From NCBI GenBank assembly GCA_018857735.1, contig JABMCL010002342.1:622501-686500 (forward strand): a stretch of DNA of 64,000 bases. The letters run 5' to 3'. Shown one piece after another: positions 36,640 to 47,461 of this stretch. The stretch is from Alviniconcha marisindica. Lineage: Eukaryota > Mollusca > Gastropoda > Provannidae. The notes beneath the pieces were generated by a model. That model saw nothing but the letters and a program-made list of their open reading frames with translations, made no database searches and was not told the DNA's origin. The translations under genes were made by a program, and so were the position numbers. Positions within the stretch are counted from its first letter, which is position 1. Every line of letters begins with the position of its first letter.

Positions 36640-38290
36640 GTAGGCTATACTAGAACCGGGACACTGCAAAAACCTGAACACGGCAAAAAGTCCACAGGGG
36701 AAAGCGTGATGTAAACGCCAAAGTAGGCTATACTAGAACCGGGACACAGCAAAAACCGGGACACGGCTATACTCGAACCGGGACACGGCTGTACTAGAAC
36801 CGGGACACAGCAAAAACCGGGACACGGCAAAAAGTCCACAGGGGAAAGCCGCGATGTAAACGCCATAGTAGGCTATGCTAGAACCGAGACACAGCAAAAA
36901 CCGGGACACGGCTATACTAGAACCGGGACACAGGAAAAACCGGGACACTGCTATACTAGAACCGGGACACAGCAAAAACCGGGACACGGACACGGCTATA
37001 CTAGAATCGGGACACAGCAAAACCGGGACACGGACACGTCTATACTAGAACCGGGACACAGCAAAAACCGGGACACGTCAAAAAGTCCACAGGGGAAAGC
37101 CATGATGTAAACGCCAAAGTAGGCTATACTAGAACCGGGACACAGCAAAAACCGGGACACGGCTATACTAGAACCGGGACACAGCAAAAACTGGGACACG
37201 GCTATACTAGAACCGGGAGACAGCAAAAACCTGGACACGGCAAAAAGTCCACAGGGGAAAGTCGTGATGTAAACGCCATAGTAGGCTATACTAGAACCGG
37301 GACTCAGTAAAAACCTGGACACGGCTATACTAGAACCGGGACACAGCAAAAACCAGGACACGGCTATACTAGAACCGAGACACAGCAAAACCCGGGACAC
37401 GGACACGGCCATACTAGAACCGGGACTCAGCAAAAACCGGGACACGGCTATACTAGAACCGGGACACAGGAAAAACCTGGACACGGCTATACTAGAACCG
37501 GGACTCAGCAAAACCCGGGACACGGACACGGCCATACTAGAACCGGGACTCAGCAAAAACCTGGACACGGCTATACTAGAACCGGGACTCAGCAAAAACC
37601 TGGACACGGCTATACTAGAACCGGGACACAGGAAAAAACCTGGACACGGCTATACTAGAACCTGGACACGGCTATACTAGAACCGGGACACAGCAAAAAC
37701 CGGGACACGGCTATACTAGACCCGGGACACAGCAAAAACCGGGACACGGCAAAAAGTCCACAGGGGAAAGCCGCGATGTAAACGCCATAGTGGGCTATGC
37801 TAGAACCGGGACACAGCAAAAACCGGGACACGGCAAAAAGTCCACAGGGGAAAGCCGCGATGTAAACGCCATAATGGGCTATACTAGAACCGGGACACAG
37901 CAAAAACCGGGACACGGCAAAAAGTCCACAGGGGAAAGCCGCGATGTAAACGCCATAGTGGGCTATACTAGAACCGGGACACGGCAAAAAGTCCACAGGG
38001 GAAAGCCGCGATGTAAACGCCATAGTGGGCTATGCTAGAACCGGGACACGGCAAAAAGTCCACAGGGGAAAGCCGCGATGTAAACGCCATAGTGGGCTAT
38101 ACTAGAACCGGGACACGGCAAAAAGTCCAGAGGGAAAAGCCGCGATGTAAACGCCATAGTGGGCTATGCTAGAACCGGGACACGGCAAAAAGTCCAGAGG
38201 GAAAAGCCGCGATGTAAACGCCATAGTGGGCTATACTAGAACCGGGACACGGCAAAAAGTCCAGAGGGAAAAGCCGCGATGTAAACGCCC
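36640..38290 (+). repeat. Minisatellite with higher-order structure
   Basis: The basic unit of ~39 bp is CTATACTAGAACCGGGACAC plus AGCAAAAACCGGGACACGG. A second block, CAAAAAGTCCACAGGGGAAA then GCCGCGATGTAAACGCCATA, is interleaved. It is irregular on the left and becomes a regular ~67-107 bp composite from 37.77 kb to the right end. Confidence 0.92.
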
Positions 38291-39108
38291 CCACCGTGGT
38301 GGCCCTGAAACCCAGTTAATCCCGCTCCGTGGCCTAGTGTCGGCTGCTAAAGGTTCCTTGGGTTCGGCCGGCACCGCTGCCATCTCGACTTCCCCGGTAA
38401 TCCCCCCTGCTCTTTTGTACACTTGGTAAACTACAGTAATGGTATACACTAGTATGGTATATAGTAGTACATACAAGCGTACATGTATGCCTTAGGTAGT
38501 GCTCAGCGATCGAAGCGCTCACGGTAGGTTCACGTTCAGTGCCGTGTTGGTTTTTGTTGTCTTCTTGTTTTTGTTTTTGTTTTTTAAACAAAATTTATTC
38601 ATTCATCGTAATCATAGGTTCAACAAATAAGTGCAGGAAACACAAAAGCAGTATGCTTATTTGAGTGTTACCTATATGCCTTTTTTTTCTTTTCTTTTTT
38701 TCTTTTTCCCCCCCCTTTTTTTTTTTTTGTATAGTACTTAGTAGTGCCATTCCGAAGGGAGGCCGGGGATGTGTGATGACCCTCCCCCACCCACACACAC
38801 CCGTCTGGAATTTCAGGGCTGTTACTTGATTCCTCTTTCCTATCTCCTCTCGCGTTTTGGTGCCTGGTCCTCTTGCTCTTTCTGTCTTGTCATTTTTGTG
38901 CTAGTGGTCCATTCTCCTGACTTTTTTTTCCCGGGAAAATTTCCAAACATTTTTCGCTACGAGTTGGGGTGTTTTTTTTCGTTTTTTCCCCCCCCCAGTT
39001 GTATGGTTCTTGTTGAGCAGCTAGGAGATGATAGTTTGATCTTGATGTCGCCGGAGATATATACCTGTCGCTTCAGGTATAAATGCGACGGGAGGGAAGT
39101 GCGCGCGA

Positions 39109-39400
39109 ATGAGCCGGTTTGGCCTAGCGGTAAGGCGGTAGGCTGGTAAGCAGAGGGACTGGGCGTTCGATTGACTGGGCGTAAAACACCAACTTACTTA
39201 CTTACCTCAGTTCGAATCTGCTTCGGCTGTCCTTTCATTTCAAAGGTTGTGGTCTGTGGACACTGTCTTGTGAATTTGTTCCTTACAGTTATGAAACATT
39301 AAAATGGCTCTCATCGCTGTCTTTCTGGTGATGATAGTGTAGCAATATGTATATAATCTCCCTCTCCCCCAACCTCCATACCCTTTCCCCCCCTTCGTTT
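39109..39400 (+). mobile_element. tRNA-derived SINE interrupted by another module
   Basis: The head GAGCCGGTTTGGCCTAGCGG is present. Between the anticodon-arm region and the B box, at about 39170-39205, a TTGACTGGGCGTAAAACACC...TTACTTAC module is inserted, after which CAGTTCGAATCTGC resumes the B box. Confidence 0.8.
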
Positions 39401-39438
39401 GTGTAGGGATTCGTTTTGCGGACTGGCTTGAGAAAGGG

Positions 39439-39440
<2 letters not shown>

Positions 39441-39501
<61 letters not shown>

Positions 39502-39544
39502 GCGCGCGCGCGCGCGCGCACGTACGCTCGCACGCACACACACA
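39441..39544. repeat. (CA)n-(CG)n compound microsatellite
   Basis: CA run of ~59 bases then a (CG)10 run, a possible Z-DNA former. Confidence 0.95.
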
Positions 39545-39602
39545 TACAGACGTGGGGGGTGGGGGGAGCGGTGTGTGCGTTTGCTTATGACTGAGTTTGT
39601 GC

Positions 39603-39657
39603 TGAGGTGACCCTGTGCTGTTGACGGGACGTTAAAATCAAATTACTAACTAACCAG
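39603..39657 (+). repeat. Dispersed GTTAAAATC tail module
   Basis: GAGGTGACCCTGTGCTGTTG, ACGGGACGTTAAAATCAAAT and TACTAACTAACC recur at about 42354-42413 and 53668-53735. Confidence 0.65.
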
Positions 39658-39665
39658 TAGTGCCG

Positions 39666-39667
<2 letters not shown>

Positions 39668-39728
<61 letters not shown>
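39668..39728. repeat. (TG)n microsatellite
   Basis: TG run of ~60 bases with a (CG)n patch just after. Confidence 0.95.
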
Positions 39729-39730
<2 letters not shown>

Positions 39731-39944
39731 CATGCGCGCGCGCGCATGTGTGTGTGTGTGTGTGTATGCGTGTGTGTGTCTGTCTGACTGTGTATGCGTG
39801 TGTGTGTGTTGGGGGAGGAGGGGGGGAGGAGGAGGGGAGGAGGAGGAGGCATAGGAGTGCTGGGTGGGTGACTCTCTCCGCGTCTGAACACGCTTCCTGT
39901 TGACGACCGAGGACACGGGCTGGTGACCTCGTTATTTCAGCCCG

Positions 39945-40335
39945 TGAGTCAGTCGGCCAAGCATTTAATTTCAGGCTCGCTACAGTGGTTAGCGGAGAAA
40001 CGTCGGTTCGATTCCCAGCTGCAGCGCCGGCTGCGACTGTACTGTACTTTCGGCACGTCCAAAGTGGTGGTTCGTGAATGCGAAGACAGTAGTAGTGTAC
40101 CCTCACAATGAATGAAACATTGAAACGGCTCTCCTCGGTGCCCACCTTAATGCGGAGATGAGTCATTCCGGTGGTGACAGTGTGACGTGACTCCCGTTAG
40201 GTATCGTTCCCACTCGCTACCCCCCCCCCCTCCCCGCACACACACACCCTCTCCTCCCTCCTCCCCATCAGTCCCCGCCCACCTCCTGGAATCTCAGCCC
40301 CTTGCCAGTACCACCCCGGAGACAACTGCAAGTCT
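39945..40335 (+). mobile_element. Divergent tRNA-derived SINE subfamily
   Basis: A B-box (GGTTCGATTCCC) at ~40004 is followed by the family body (ATGAAACATTGAAACGGCTC, GGTGGTGACAGTG). The 3' end is CTTGCCAGTACCACC...GAGACAACT, not the usual TTACTTAC tail. The copy at 55.0 kb has the same alternative end. Confidence 0.65.
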
Positions 40336-40616
40336 AGAACTTACAGACTTGAAAAAATGAACAAGGCGGGACCTTTCCAAAGACTATAGTCGTGCATTAT
40401 CATCCAGTATAGCACAGTCCACTGACGAACGAACGTGTGGGCTTTAGTGGTTTTTTTGTTGTTGTTGTTGTTTTCTTTGTGGTTTATTGTGTGTGTGTGG
40501 ATGCGTGGGTGGGTTTTGGGGATAATGACTGTTAATGTTGTGTGAGACACCCCCAGAAGGAGGGTACGTCCTGTTGGACACGTCTGCAGAGCCACAAACG
40601 GCTTATTAGGGACGGG

Positions 40617-40647
40617 CGTTGCGTTGCGTTGCGTTGCGTTGCGTTGC
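40617..40647 (+). repeat. (GCGTT)n pentanucleotide repeat
   Basis: Six perfect GCGTT units lie beside an inverted dispersed module. Confidence 0.85.
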
Positions 40648-40679
40648 CCACAAAAGCGTCGCGAGTGTTCGAGTTCGGC

Positions 40680-40755
40680 GTTGCTTTACGCCCATAGAGA
40701 CCGCACAGGAGCCCAGGACGGCCACCTCGACTTTTACACAGCTTCTGAGCCCTGT
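40680..40755 (-). repeat. Dispersed CAGGAGCT-type module, inverted
   Basis: The reverse complement reads CAGAAGCTGTGTAAAAGTCG, AGGTGGCCGTCCTGGGCTCC and ends TAAAGCAA. Confidence 0.7.
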
Positions 40756-41003
40756 CGTCGGGCGTTAGCCGCCGGTAGTTTTAATATACATTTATACCGC
40801 CGGCACAGTGCAAGTCACTATTACACGCAAGGCAACGCCGATGATACGGGCAGGTACCACCTGGTGCACGTGCTGCCAGTGGGAAATGGTTTTGAGTTGG
40901 CACGGCTGATGTCACCCCGCCCCACGGCAGAAAACGCCATGGACATATATATATATATATATATATATGCAGGTCCACGAAAAACACGATGGAAAACCCT
41001 GTC

Positions 41004-41058
41004 ATGTATAACCGTACCGGTTGACTGGGCTTAAAACACCAACTTACTTACTTACTCA
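41004..41058 (+). repeat. Dispersed module (ATAACC...GGTTGACTGG), single copy
   Basis: GTATAACCGTACCGGTTGAC then TGGGCTTAAAACACC and TTACTTACTTAC are present. Confidence 0.7.
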
Positions 41059-41113
41059 CCCTGTCATGTATGACATTCCAGTCATCGACTTACTAGCTAG
41101 TCTACTGGTTAGT

Positions 41114-41115
<2 letters not shown>

Positions 41116-41184
<69 letters not shown>
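41116..41184. repeat. (TG)n microsatellite
   Basis: Perfect run of ~69 bases. Confidence 0.97.
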
Positions 41185-41186
<2 letters not shown>

Positions 41187-41471
41187 CGCCCCCTCAACTC
41201 AGAACGAGGCTGGACGTTAAAGTCCATTACTTTACTGGCAGCTGTCAAGAGCAGACCTGACCTGGGATTCAGTTTAATCCAACTGTTGATGTGCGCTGAC
41301 TGCTTTCGATTTTTGTCAAGGGGTCTCGTGTGCTGATAACGTGACAGTCCGCATTTGGTGTTTACGGCTTTTTATACAGGGACGGTAAATAGTAATCGCT
41401 GGAGTGATTTGAAAGTCGGGCACCGACCGCTTGTGTGTTTCCCTTGACATTGTGTATATGTTGCTCTTCTC

Positions 41472-41640
<169 letters not shown>

Positions 41641-41829
41641 GCACATACATTAAAAACCCTTCACCAGCGAATCAGGCTGAGAACTGATCAGTCGGATGTG
41701 TCACAACAAGTGACGTAAACCGTCTTGACATAAGACTTAATACAGCCAGGTCACTGAGGGTTAGTAGGCCTACTAGTAGTTCACCACACTGTCAGAAGCG
41801 TACACTAAGCGAATTTTAGCAGAATTATG

Positions 41830-41830
<1 letters not shown>

Positions 41831-41882
<52 letters not shown>
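41831..41882. repeat. (GA)n microsatellite
   Basis: GA run of ~52 bases. Confidence 0.95.
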
Positions 41883-41886
<4 letters not shown>

Positions 41887-42098
41887 GCTGATTGACTGAA
41901 CTTTGATTACGCAAGAATGTAAAAAAAAAAATTGACCCGAATGTCTGTCAAAGCTCAGAGCTCAGGAATTGTGTGAAAGACGAGGTGGCCTGTGGACATT
42001 GAACTGAACTGAACAGGCAACCTGTCCTTGATACAGTTACAACACAGCCAGACGGTAAAACAAAACTGAGTTTTAAATACATTATAATGAAAACTTTC

Positions 42099-42101
<3 letters not shown>

Positions 42102-42158
<57 letters not shown>
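42102..42158. repeat. (GA)n microsatellite
   Basis: GA run of ~57 bases. Confidence 0.95.
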
Positions 42159-42160
<2 letters not shown>

Positions 42161-42219
42161 TGCTCGGTGTTAGATACTTTTGCATCAACACGCGCAATAA
42201 CAAACAGAGGATGTCCCTT

Positions 42220-42730
42220 CTATATTACTCGCATGCCAGGCGAGAGTTACCGTAGCCGATCCGGGTCTTTGTTCTTGTGTTCATCTGACGTCATTCAAAC
42301 GCTAATTAACTCCCTTTGTTGATTCTGCGGGCAGTAACAGCTGACGCTCCTCCTGAGGTCACCCTGTGCGGCTGACAGAAATCTTAAAATCCAGTTTATT
42401 AACTCACTAACAGAGTTGACGTACACCTACAGCGATTTTCGCCGGCGTCACAGTTATGTGATCGTCGACGACCGAGTGAAATTTATGCGAGCATAAACAG
42501 CTAATTAAATTTCCATCTGTGTCAGTGAACCGGTGTTTTTGTCCACAGGAAGAGGGTGACGGTGACGGATGGCGCTTTTCTCTGTCTGATCACGTTAATC
42601 CGACCATGTCGCGTACCTGCTGCCTCCCCTTAATCACCCGGGGCTTTACCTAGAGTTCATGTACAGGTAAACATCACGAGGACATGTCTTGTCCTCAACT
42701 GGTATCGAACGGAAAATTGACCGTGACATA
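42220..42730. promoter_or_regulatory. Unique segment with clustered factor-like motifs, candidate enhancer
   Basis: It contains TGACGTCA, GCTAATTAAC, CTTTGTTG and AGCTAATTAAATT between two repeat-rich zones. Motifs only; a dispersed tail module lies inside it. Confidence 0.2.
42354..42413 (+). repeat. Dispersed GTTAAAATC tail module
   Basis: GAGGTCACCCTGTGCGGCTG and CTTAAAATCCAG...AACTCACTAAC are present. Confidence 0.6.
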
Positions 42731-42789
42731 AGCAGGCTCATTCGTCGTTTGACAATGGGGGGGGGGGGGGGGGGGGCTAACGGCCGGCG

Positions 42790-43000
42790 ACAGGGAAATC
42801 ACACACAGTATCCATAATATCAGTAGCAGCAGAGTAACACAACTGGCCCGTCTGTACATAGGAACGGCAGGTCACGGGTGTTGTGTCGCTGCAACGTTGG
42901 CGAGACGTGAAAATCCGAACGCTAGTAACTTGTATCTAATGGAGCTGGGATTCGAACCCGAACCTCTCGATTCCGAATACATGGCCATGCCGCAAACCGC
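42790..43000 (-). mobile_element. Second tRNA-like SINE type (copy 1)
   Basis: In reverse complement, GCGGTTTGCGGCATGGCC precedes a B-box GGGTTCGAATCCC (42947-42959). This resembles a tRNA-derived head distinct from the main SINE. It is part of the 545-bp tandem duplication. A decayed tRNA gene is an alternative, but no full cloverleaf was drawn. Confidence 0.45.
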
Positions 43001-43127
43001 TGCATTTATTACAGTATATGTAGAAATACACATTTTTTCATTTTTATATTAAGTATGTTGACTGCAATGCCTTGGCATGGCGTTACACTGTAGTGGGGGA
43101 GGAGGGGGGGGGGGGCAGACAGTTCAG

Positions 43128-43303
43128 TTCAAGATGGTATCCATGGGCCTGGAAAAGCCCATATGCGCTCCACCCTGTCTCTCAGAAGTTTCCCCAACGT
43201 TGCCTTTAAACAGTTCCAGTGTTCGTCTGATTGACGATGGCCCTCTCTCGTCCTTTCAAGGAAGATCGTCTAGCGCTTCCTCTTTCCACGACTCACTCCT
43301 TTC
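43128..43303 (-). mobile_element. Duplicated part of the minus-strand RNase H-type LINE fragment
   Basis: This is nearly identical to 43678-43857. It ends abruptly at the junction of the tandem duplication, inside the LINE sequence. Confidence 0.7.
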
Positions 43304-43329
43304 AGGGGGGGGGGGGGGGGCTAACGGCC

Positions 43330-43545
43330 GGCGACAGGGAAATCACACACAGTATCCATAATATCAGTAGCAGCAGAGTAACACAACTGGCCCGTCTGTA
43401 CATAGGAACGGCAGGTCACGGGTGTTGTGTCGCTGCAACGTTGGCGAGACGTGAAAATCCGAACGCTAGTAACTTGTAACTAATGGAGCTGGGATTCGAA
43501 CCCGAACCTCTCGATTCCGAATACATGGCCATGCCGCAAACCGCT
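43330..43545 (-). mobile_element. Second tRNA-like SINE type (copy 2)
   Basis: This is the duplicate of the element at 42.8-43.0 kb, with the B-box at 43491-43503. Confidence 0.45.
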
Positions 43546-43677
43546 GCATTTATTACAGTATATGTAGAAATACACATTTTTTCATTTTTATATTAAGTAT
43601 GTTGACTGCAATGCCTTGGCATGGCGTTACACTGTAGTGGGGGAGGAGGGGGGGGGGGGGGGGGGCAGACAGTTCAG

Positions 43678-44035
43678 TTCAAGATGGTATCCATGGGCCT
43701 GGAAAAGCCCATATGCGCTCCACCCTGTCTCTCAGAAGTTTCCCCAACGTTCCTTTAAAACAGTTCCAGTGTTCGTCTGATTGACGATGGCCCTCTCTCG
43801 TCCTTTCAAGGAAGATCGTCTAGCGCTTCCTCTTTCCACGACTCACTCCTTTCAGGCAATCGATGGTGTGGTGTCCTTGGCTTTGACCCCTTTGTGCCCG
43901 GAAGTAGTGTCTCAAGCTCCTCAACAGTTCAGATATTCCGAGAAGCAAGCCATTTGTGAGGGTTGCTTTGCCCGCCAGTGTATCTGCTCGGACATTTCCA
44001 GGCAGACAGAGAGAAGAAGAAGAGTGAAACCCTAG
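43678..44035 (-). mobile_element. RNase H-type LINE 3' end, minus strand, decayed
   Basis: Reverse-complement reading follows the copy at 53.3 kb closely (GRERAIVNQT, HHTID..., LAGKATLT...) but contains frameshifts and an internal deletion. Its 3' part was copied by the local 545-bp duplication. Confidence 0.7.
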
Positions 44036-44327
44036 TGCGAGGGAACATTAACTTTTGATCATAAAAAATAAGAGCGCAGTTATGACAATGAGAAAGCCGT
44101 CGGATAAAGCCATTGTGTAACTCGGCGTTGAGCTAGTCTAACGAGCTAAAGCCATTGTGCGCGCAGACCTTTTGGTGGACGACACCGACACCTTTTATCT
44201 GGGTGGAAACGAAACCCAAATAACCAGATGCCAGTTAACGTTGCTGTTTGCCGTGATCATCGTCAACGGAGTTGGGTTTCAGTGCGACGGCTTGTGCCAT
44301 TCCTTATGTGAGAATGGCCTTGCATTC

Positions 44328-44700
<373 letters not shown>

Positions 44701-44937
44701 GGGGGGGGGAAAAAGAGTCAAAGCCTCGGGTTGTGTTGGATTAGGTAAAGAATAGACTCGCAGATGGATAGATTAATGATAAATAAGGAAGTAACTGAAC
44801 GAGCTCACCCCACCCCACCCCCAAAAAGGATTGAATAAGCAGACATCTGTTTGCAGGTTAATAAACAGATGAATTATTTTCGGTAGCAGTTTGAGCGCAC
44901 ACGAACGGACTCTCTCTCTCTGTGGCGCGCTCGCGTA

Positions 44938-44942
<5 letters not shown>

Positions 44943-44999
<57 letters not shown>
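44943..44999. repeat. (GT)n microsatellite
   Basis: Perfect run of ~57 bases. Confidence 0.95.
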
Positions 45000-45002
<3 letters not shown>

Positions 45003-45121
45003 ATGTTCGTGAGGTGTTGTTGCGGTGTGGCGCGATGTGTGCGTATGAAAGTGTGCGTGCGTGCAAGCGTGTGTATGCGCAGTTATATACGCATACGTGG
45101 TCCGACTGAGTGCAGGTGCAT

Positions 45122-45124
<3 letters not shown>

Positions 45125-45194
<70 letters not shown>

Positions 45195-45232
45195 TGTGTG
45201 AGAGAGAGAGAAGACAGACAGACAGACAGACA
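45125..45232. repeat. (GT)n-(GA)n-(GACA)n compound microsatellite
   Basis: GT run of ~69 bases then short GA and GACA blocks. Confidence 0.95.
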
Positions 45233-45305
45233 CAGACAGAGTCTAAACCTGATCCAGCATTCTTTCGCAGACAGAGTCTAAACCTGATCCAGCATTCTTT
45301 CGCAG
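45233..45305 (+). repeat. 35-bp tandem duplication
   Basis: GACAGAGTCTAAACCTGATC followed by CAGCATTCTTTCGCA occurs twice directly after a (GACA)n tract. Confidence 0.85.
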
Positions 45306-46180
45306 TTCCTTCCTTCCGTTCAGTGTATGGTCGTCACAGAAACATGGTGAACATAACGCCCTCGTCTGCGTCAGTCTTGACGTATCAGAGAACAATAACT
45401 GCATTGGCGACACACCAGCCCGTTGAAAGTTTATTTCGAGCCCAAGTTTACAGACCAAAGAGCACGTACGCCCTATATCAGGCCAAATATGACTCTTGTT
45501 TCGTTTATTTTCCCGGTGGTTCCGCGCGGAAATTGCACCGGCGCAATTAACCTTTGGCGGAGTCTCTGTTGTGGCCTGCATCATTGCGCTCTTGTCTAGA
45601 CTTCCCTCCTCGGCACTTGCCGGCCGTGGTAACGCGAGCCGAGTTCGCCAACGTCCCGGCCTTTTGTCTGACAAGACACTGGAGACAACACGAGCTTTGC
45701 AACCTCGACCATTCCTCTCCTGGACCCTAATCACCACCGCTGCCCCTTCCTCTCTCTCTCCCCTCCCCCCTCACTCCTTCCCCTCACTCCCAACCACCTT
45801 CCCACCTTCCTTGCTACCCCCTCCTCCCTCCCTGCCCCCGCGCGCCCCGGCCGTCTCTTTTGTGACCTAGGACCTTTTAGCGGCGCTGGTGTTGTCTTTG
45901 GAGCTGGCCGGCGTGCGTGTGAGTGAGTGTGGGGAGTGCAATGCGGGAAGTTGTCGGTTGTCGTGCCCCCCTAGGTTTTTTCTTTCTTTCTTTCTTTCTC
46001 TTTCTTCCCTCGTCTTTGCCCTTGTCATGTTGTCGCTGTCGCCGCCGCCGCCAGTCGCCGGCCGCCGGCATGCATGCAGCCAGTCATCCTTTTTTTCCGT
46101 CTTGCACTCGGCGCGAGTGGCTCGATCGTCCTCTGACTGCGTGACGGAGCTCGACTTTTGCCCCGTCTGACTTAGTACTT
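45305..46180. promoter_or_regulatory. GC-rich unique island, candidate promoter
   Basis: CpG-rich, low-repeat sequence with an E2F-like palindrome TTCCGCGCGGAA (45520-45531), a pyrimidine-rich middle and a CCG-rich end. No coding exon is assigned. Confidence 0.25.
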
Positions 46181-46224
46181 ATTGCTGGGTTGTCTGCCTC
46201 ACTGGTTAGGTGTGGTGGTACTTT

Positions 46225-46785
46225 ACCGTATACGTGAGATACCTTGCTCAGTGCTGGCCTCGCTGTTGATGAGGTTATATGGAGGCGTACCTTGCACATG
46301 TGTGGATACCTTGTTCGGTGATTACTGAAGTTCGCCGTGTTTTGCTCGCTGTTGATGAGGTTAAGTGGAAACGTACCTTGTACATGTGTGGATACTTTGC
46401 TCGGTGATTAAGTACGCCGTGTTTTGCTCGCTGTTGATGAGGTTATGTGGAGACGTACCTTCTTATACGTGAATACGAAAGAAGAAGAAGAAGAAGACCT
46501 TGCTCAGTGATTAAGTTCGCCCTGCTTTTCCTCGCTGTTGATGAGGTAATGTGGAGACGTACCTTGTACCTGAAAACCTTGCTCGGCGATTAAGCTCGCC
46601 GTGCCTTGCGTCGTTGTTGATGAGGCCTTGTGGAGACGAACCTCGTACGTCGATTCCTTGCTCTGTGACGGAGTTCGCCCTGGCCAACCTACCTACCTAC
46701 CTACCTCGCTGTTGATGAGGTCTGTGTTTTTGTGGAGACGTACCTTGCTCAGTGATTAAATTCGCATTGCCTGCTCTGCCTCGCC
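46225..46785 (+). repeat. ~95-bp minisatellite
   Basis: About six copies share CTCGCTGTTGATGAGG, GTGGAGACGTACCTTG and CTTGCTCAGTGATTAAGTTC. Copies are interrupted by (GAA)n and (CTAC)n runs. Confidence 0.85.
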
Positions 46786-46994
46786 TCGCCTCAAGTTAGT
46801 GAGTTTTTAAAGTATTATTAATCGCCTTTATGTGTATGGCCTTTATGTGTAGCTTAGCAAGAGCAGATTGTAAGAACAGATTAGTGCCTAAAAATCTCAG
46901 TCCTTGAGTAATAAAGTTCTGAGTTCCCTGTTAGGAGGTAAGCGAAAGTCCGTCCATTTTAATAGACGGGCTTTGGAGGTAAGTAATATATGGT

Positions 46995-47056
46995 GCCTAT
47001 GTTTTCTGTGGACGTGAAGTAATATAGGGTGCTTCACGTCCACAGAAAACATAGGC
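46995..47056. repeat. Perfect 25-bp inverted repeat (hairpin)
   Basis: The left arm is 46995-47019 and the right arm 47032-47056, with a 12-base AT-rich loop. The arms contain TTTTCTGTGGACGTGAAG, the same tail sequence as the dispersed modules, so it looks like two copies in opposite orientation. Confidence 0.85.
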
Positions 47057-47461
47057 TTACTAGGGACGGGGAAGTTAGGAGATGTTGTGGAGACGCACCT
47101 TCTAGCTGCATACCTTGCTCAGTGGCTGACTTGACTTACTTCATCGTGGCTTTGGGGATCTGACACAGGAGAAAAGAGTCGATGTTAGGGTAGGGCGAGT
47201 TAATGGTATGATTAAATGGGAGGGAGGGGGCCGGGAAGGGTGGGGCATGTTAAACTGCGGACCGTCGCAGGCGGCCATTCTGTTGGAGGGTGAGTGTAAG
47301 ACCGTGGTTTGGGGTTTGTGGACACGCACTTACCTGGATAACGACGCTGCTGCTGCTGCTTGACCTTTGTTTTAAGGGGCCCTTTGCAGGTGAGAAAAGT
47401 TAGGCTATGACATTTGACCGCTTAATTAGGTCAACTGGACTGGTGGGGGGGGGGGGGGGGC

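Larger units (their letters stand above)
42757..43857. repeat. Near-identical ~545-bp tandem duplication
   Basis: Copy 1 runs about 42757-43303 and copy 2 about 43304-43857. Each starts with a G homopolymer then CTAACGGCCGGCGACAGGG and ends in the LINE fragment at CACTCCTTTCAGG. Very few differences were seen apart from homopolymer length (for example TTGTATCTAAT versus TTGTAACTAAT). Confidence 0.85.

Noticed and set aside
36645..38429. Open frames up to 203 codons and a CRISPR-like look of regularly spaced repeats
   Set aside because: Units are direct tandem repeats without unique spacers, in a eukaryotic genome, with no cas genes; frames follow the repeat.
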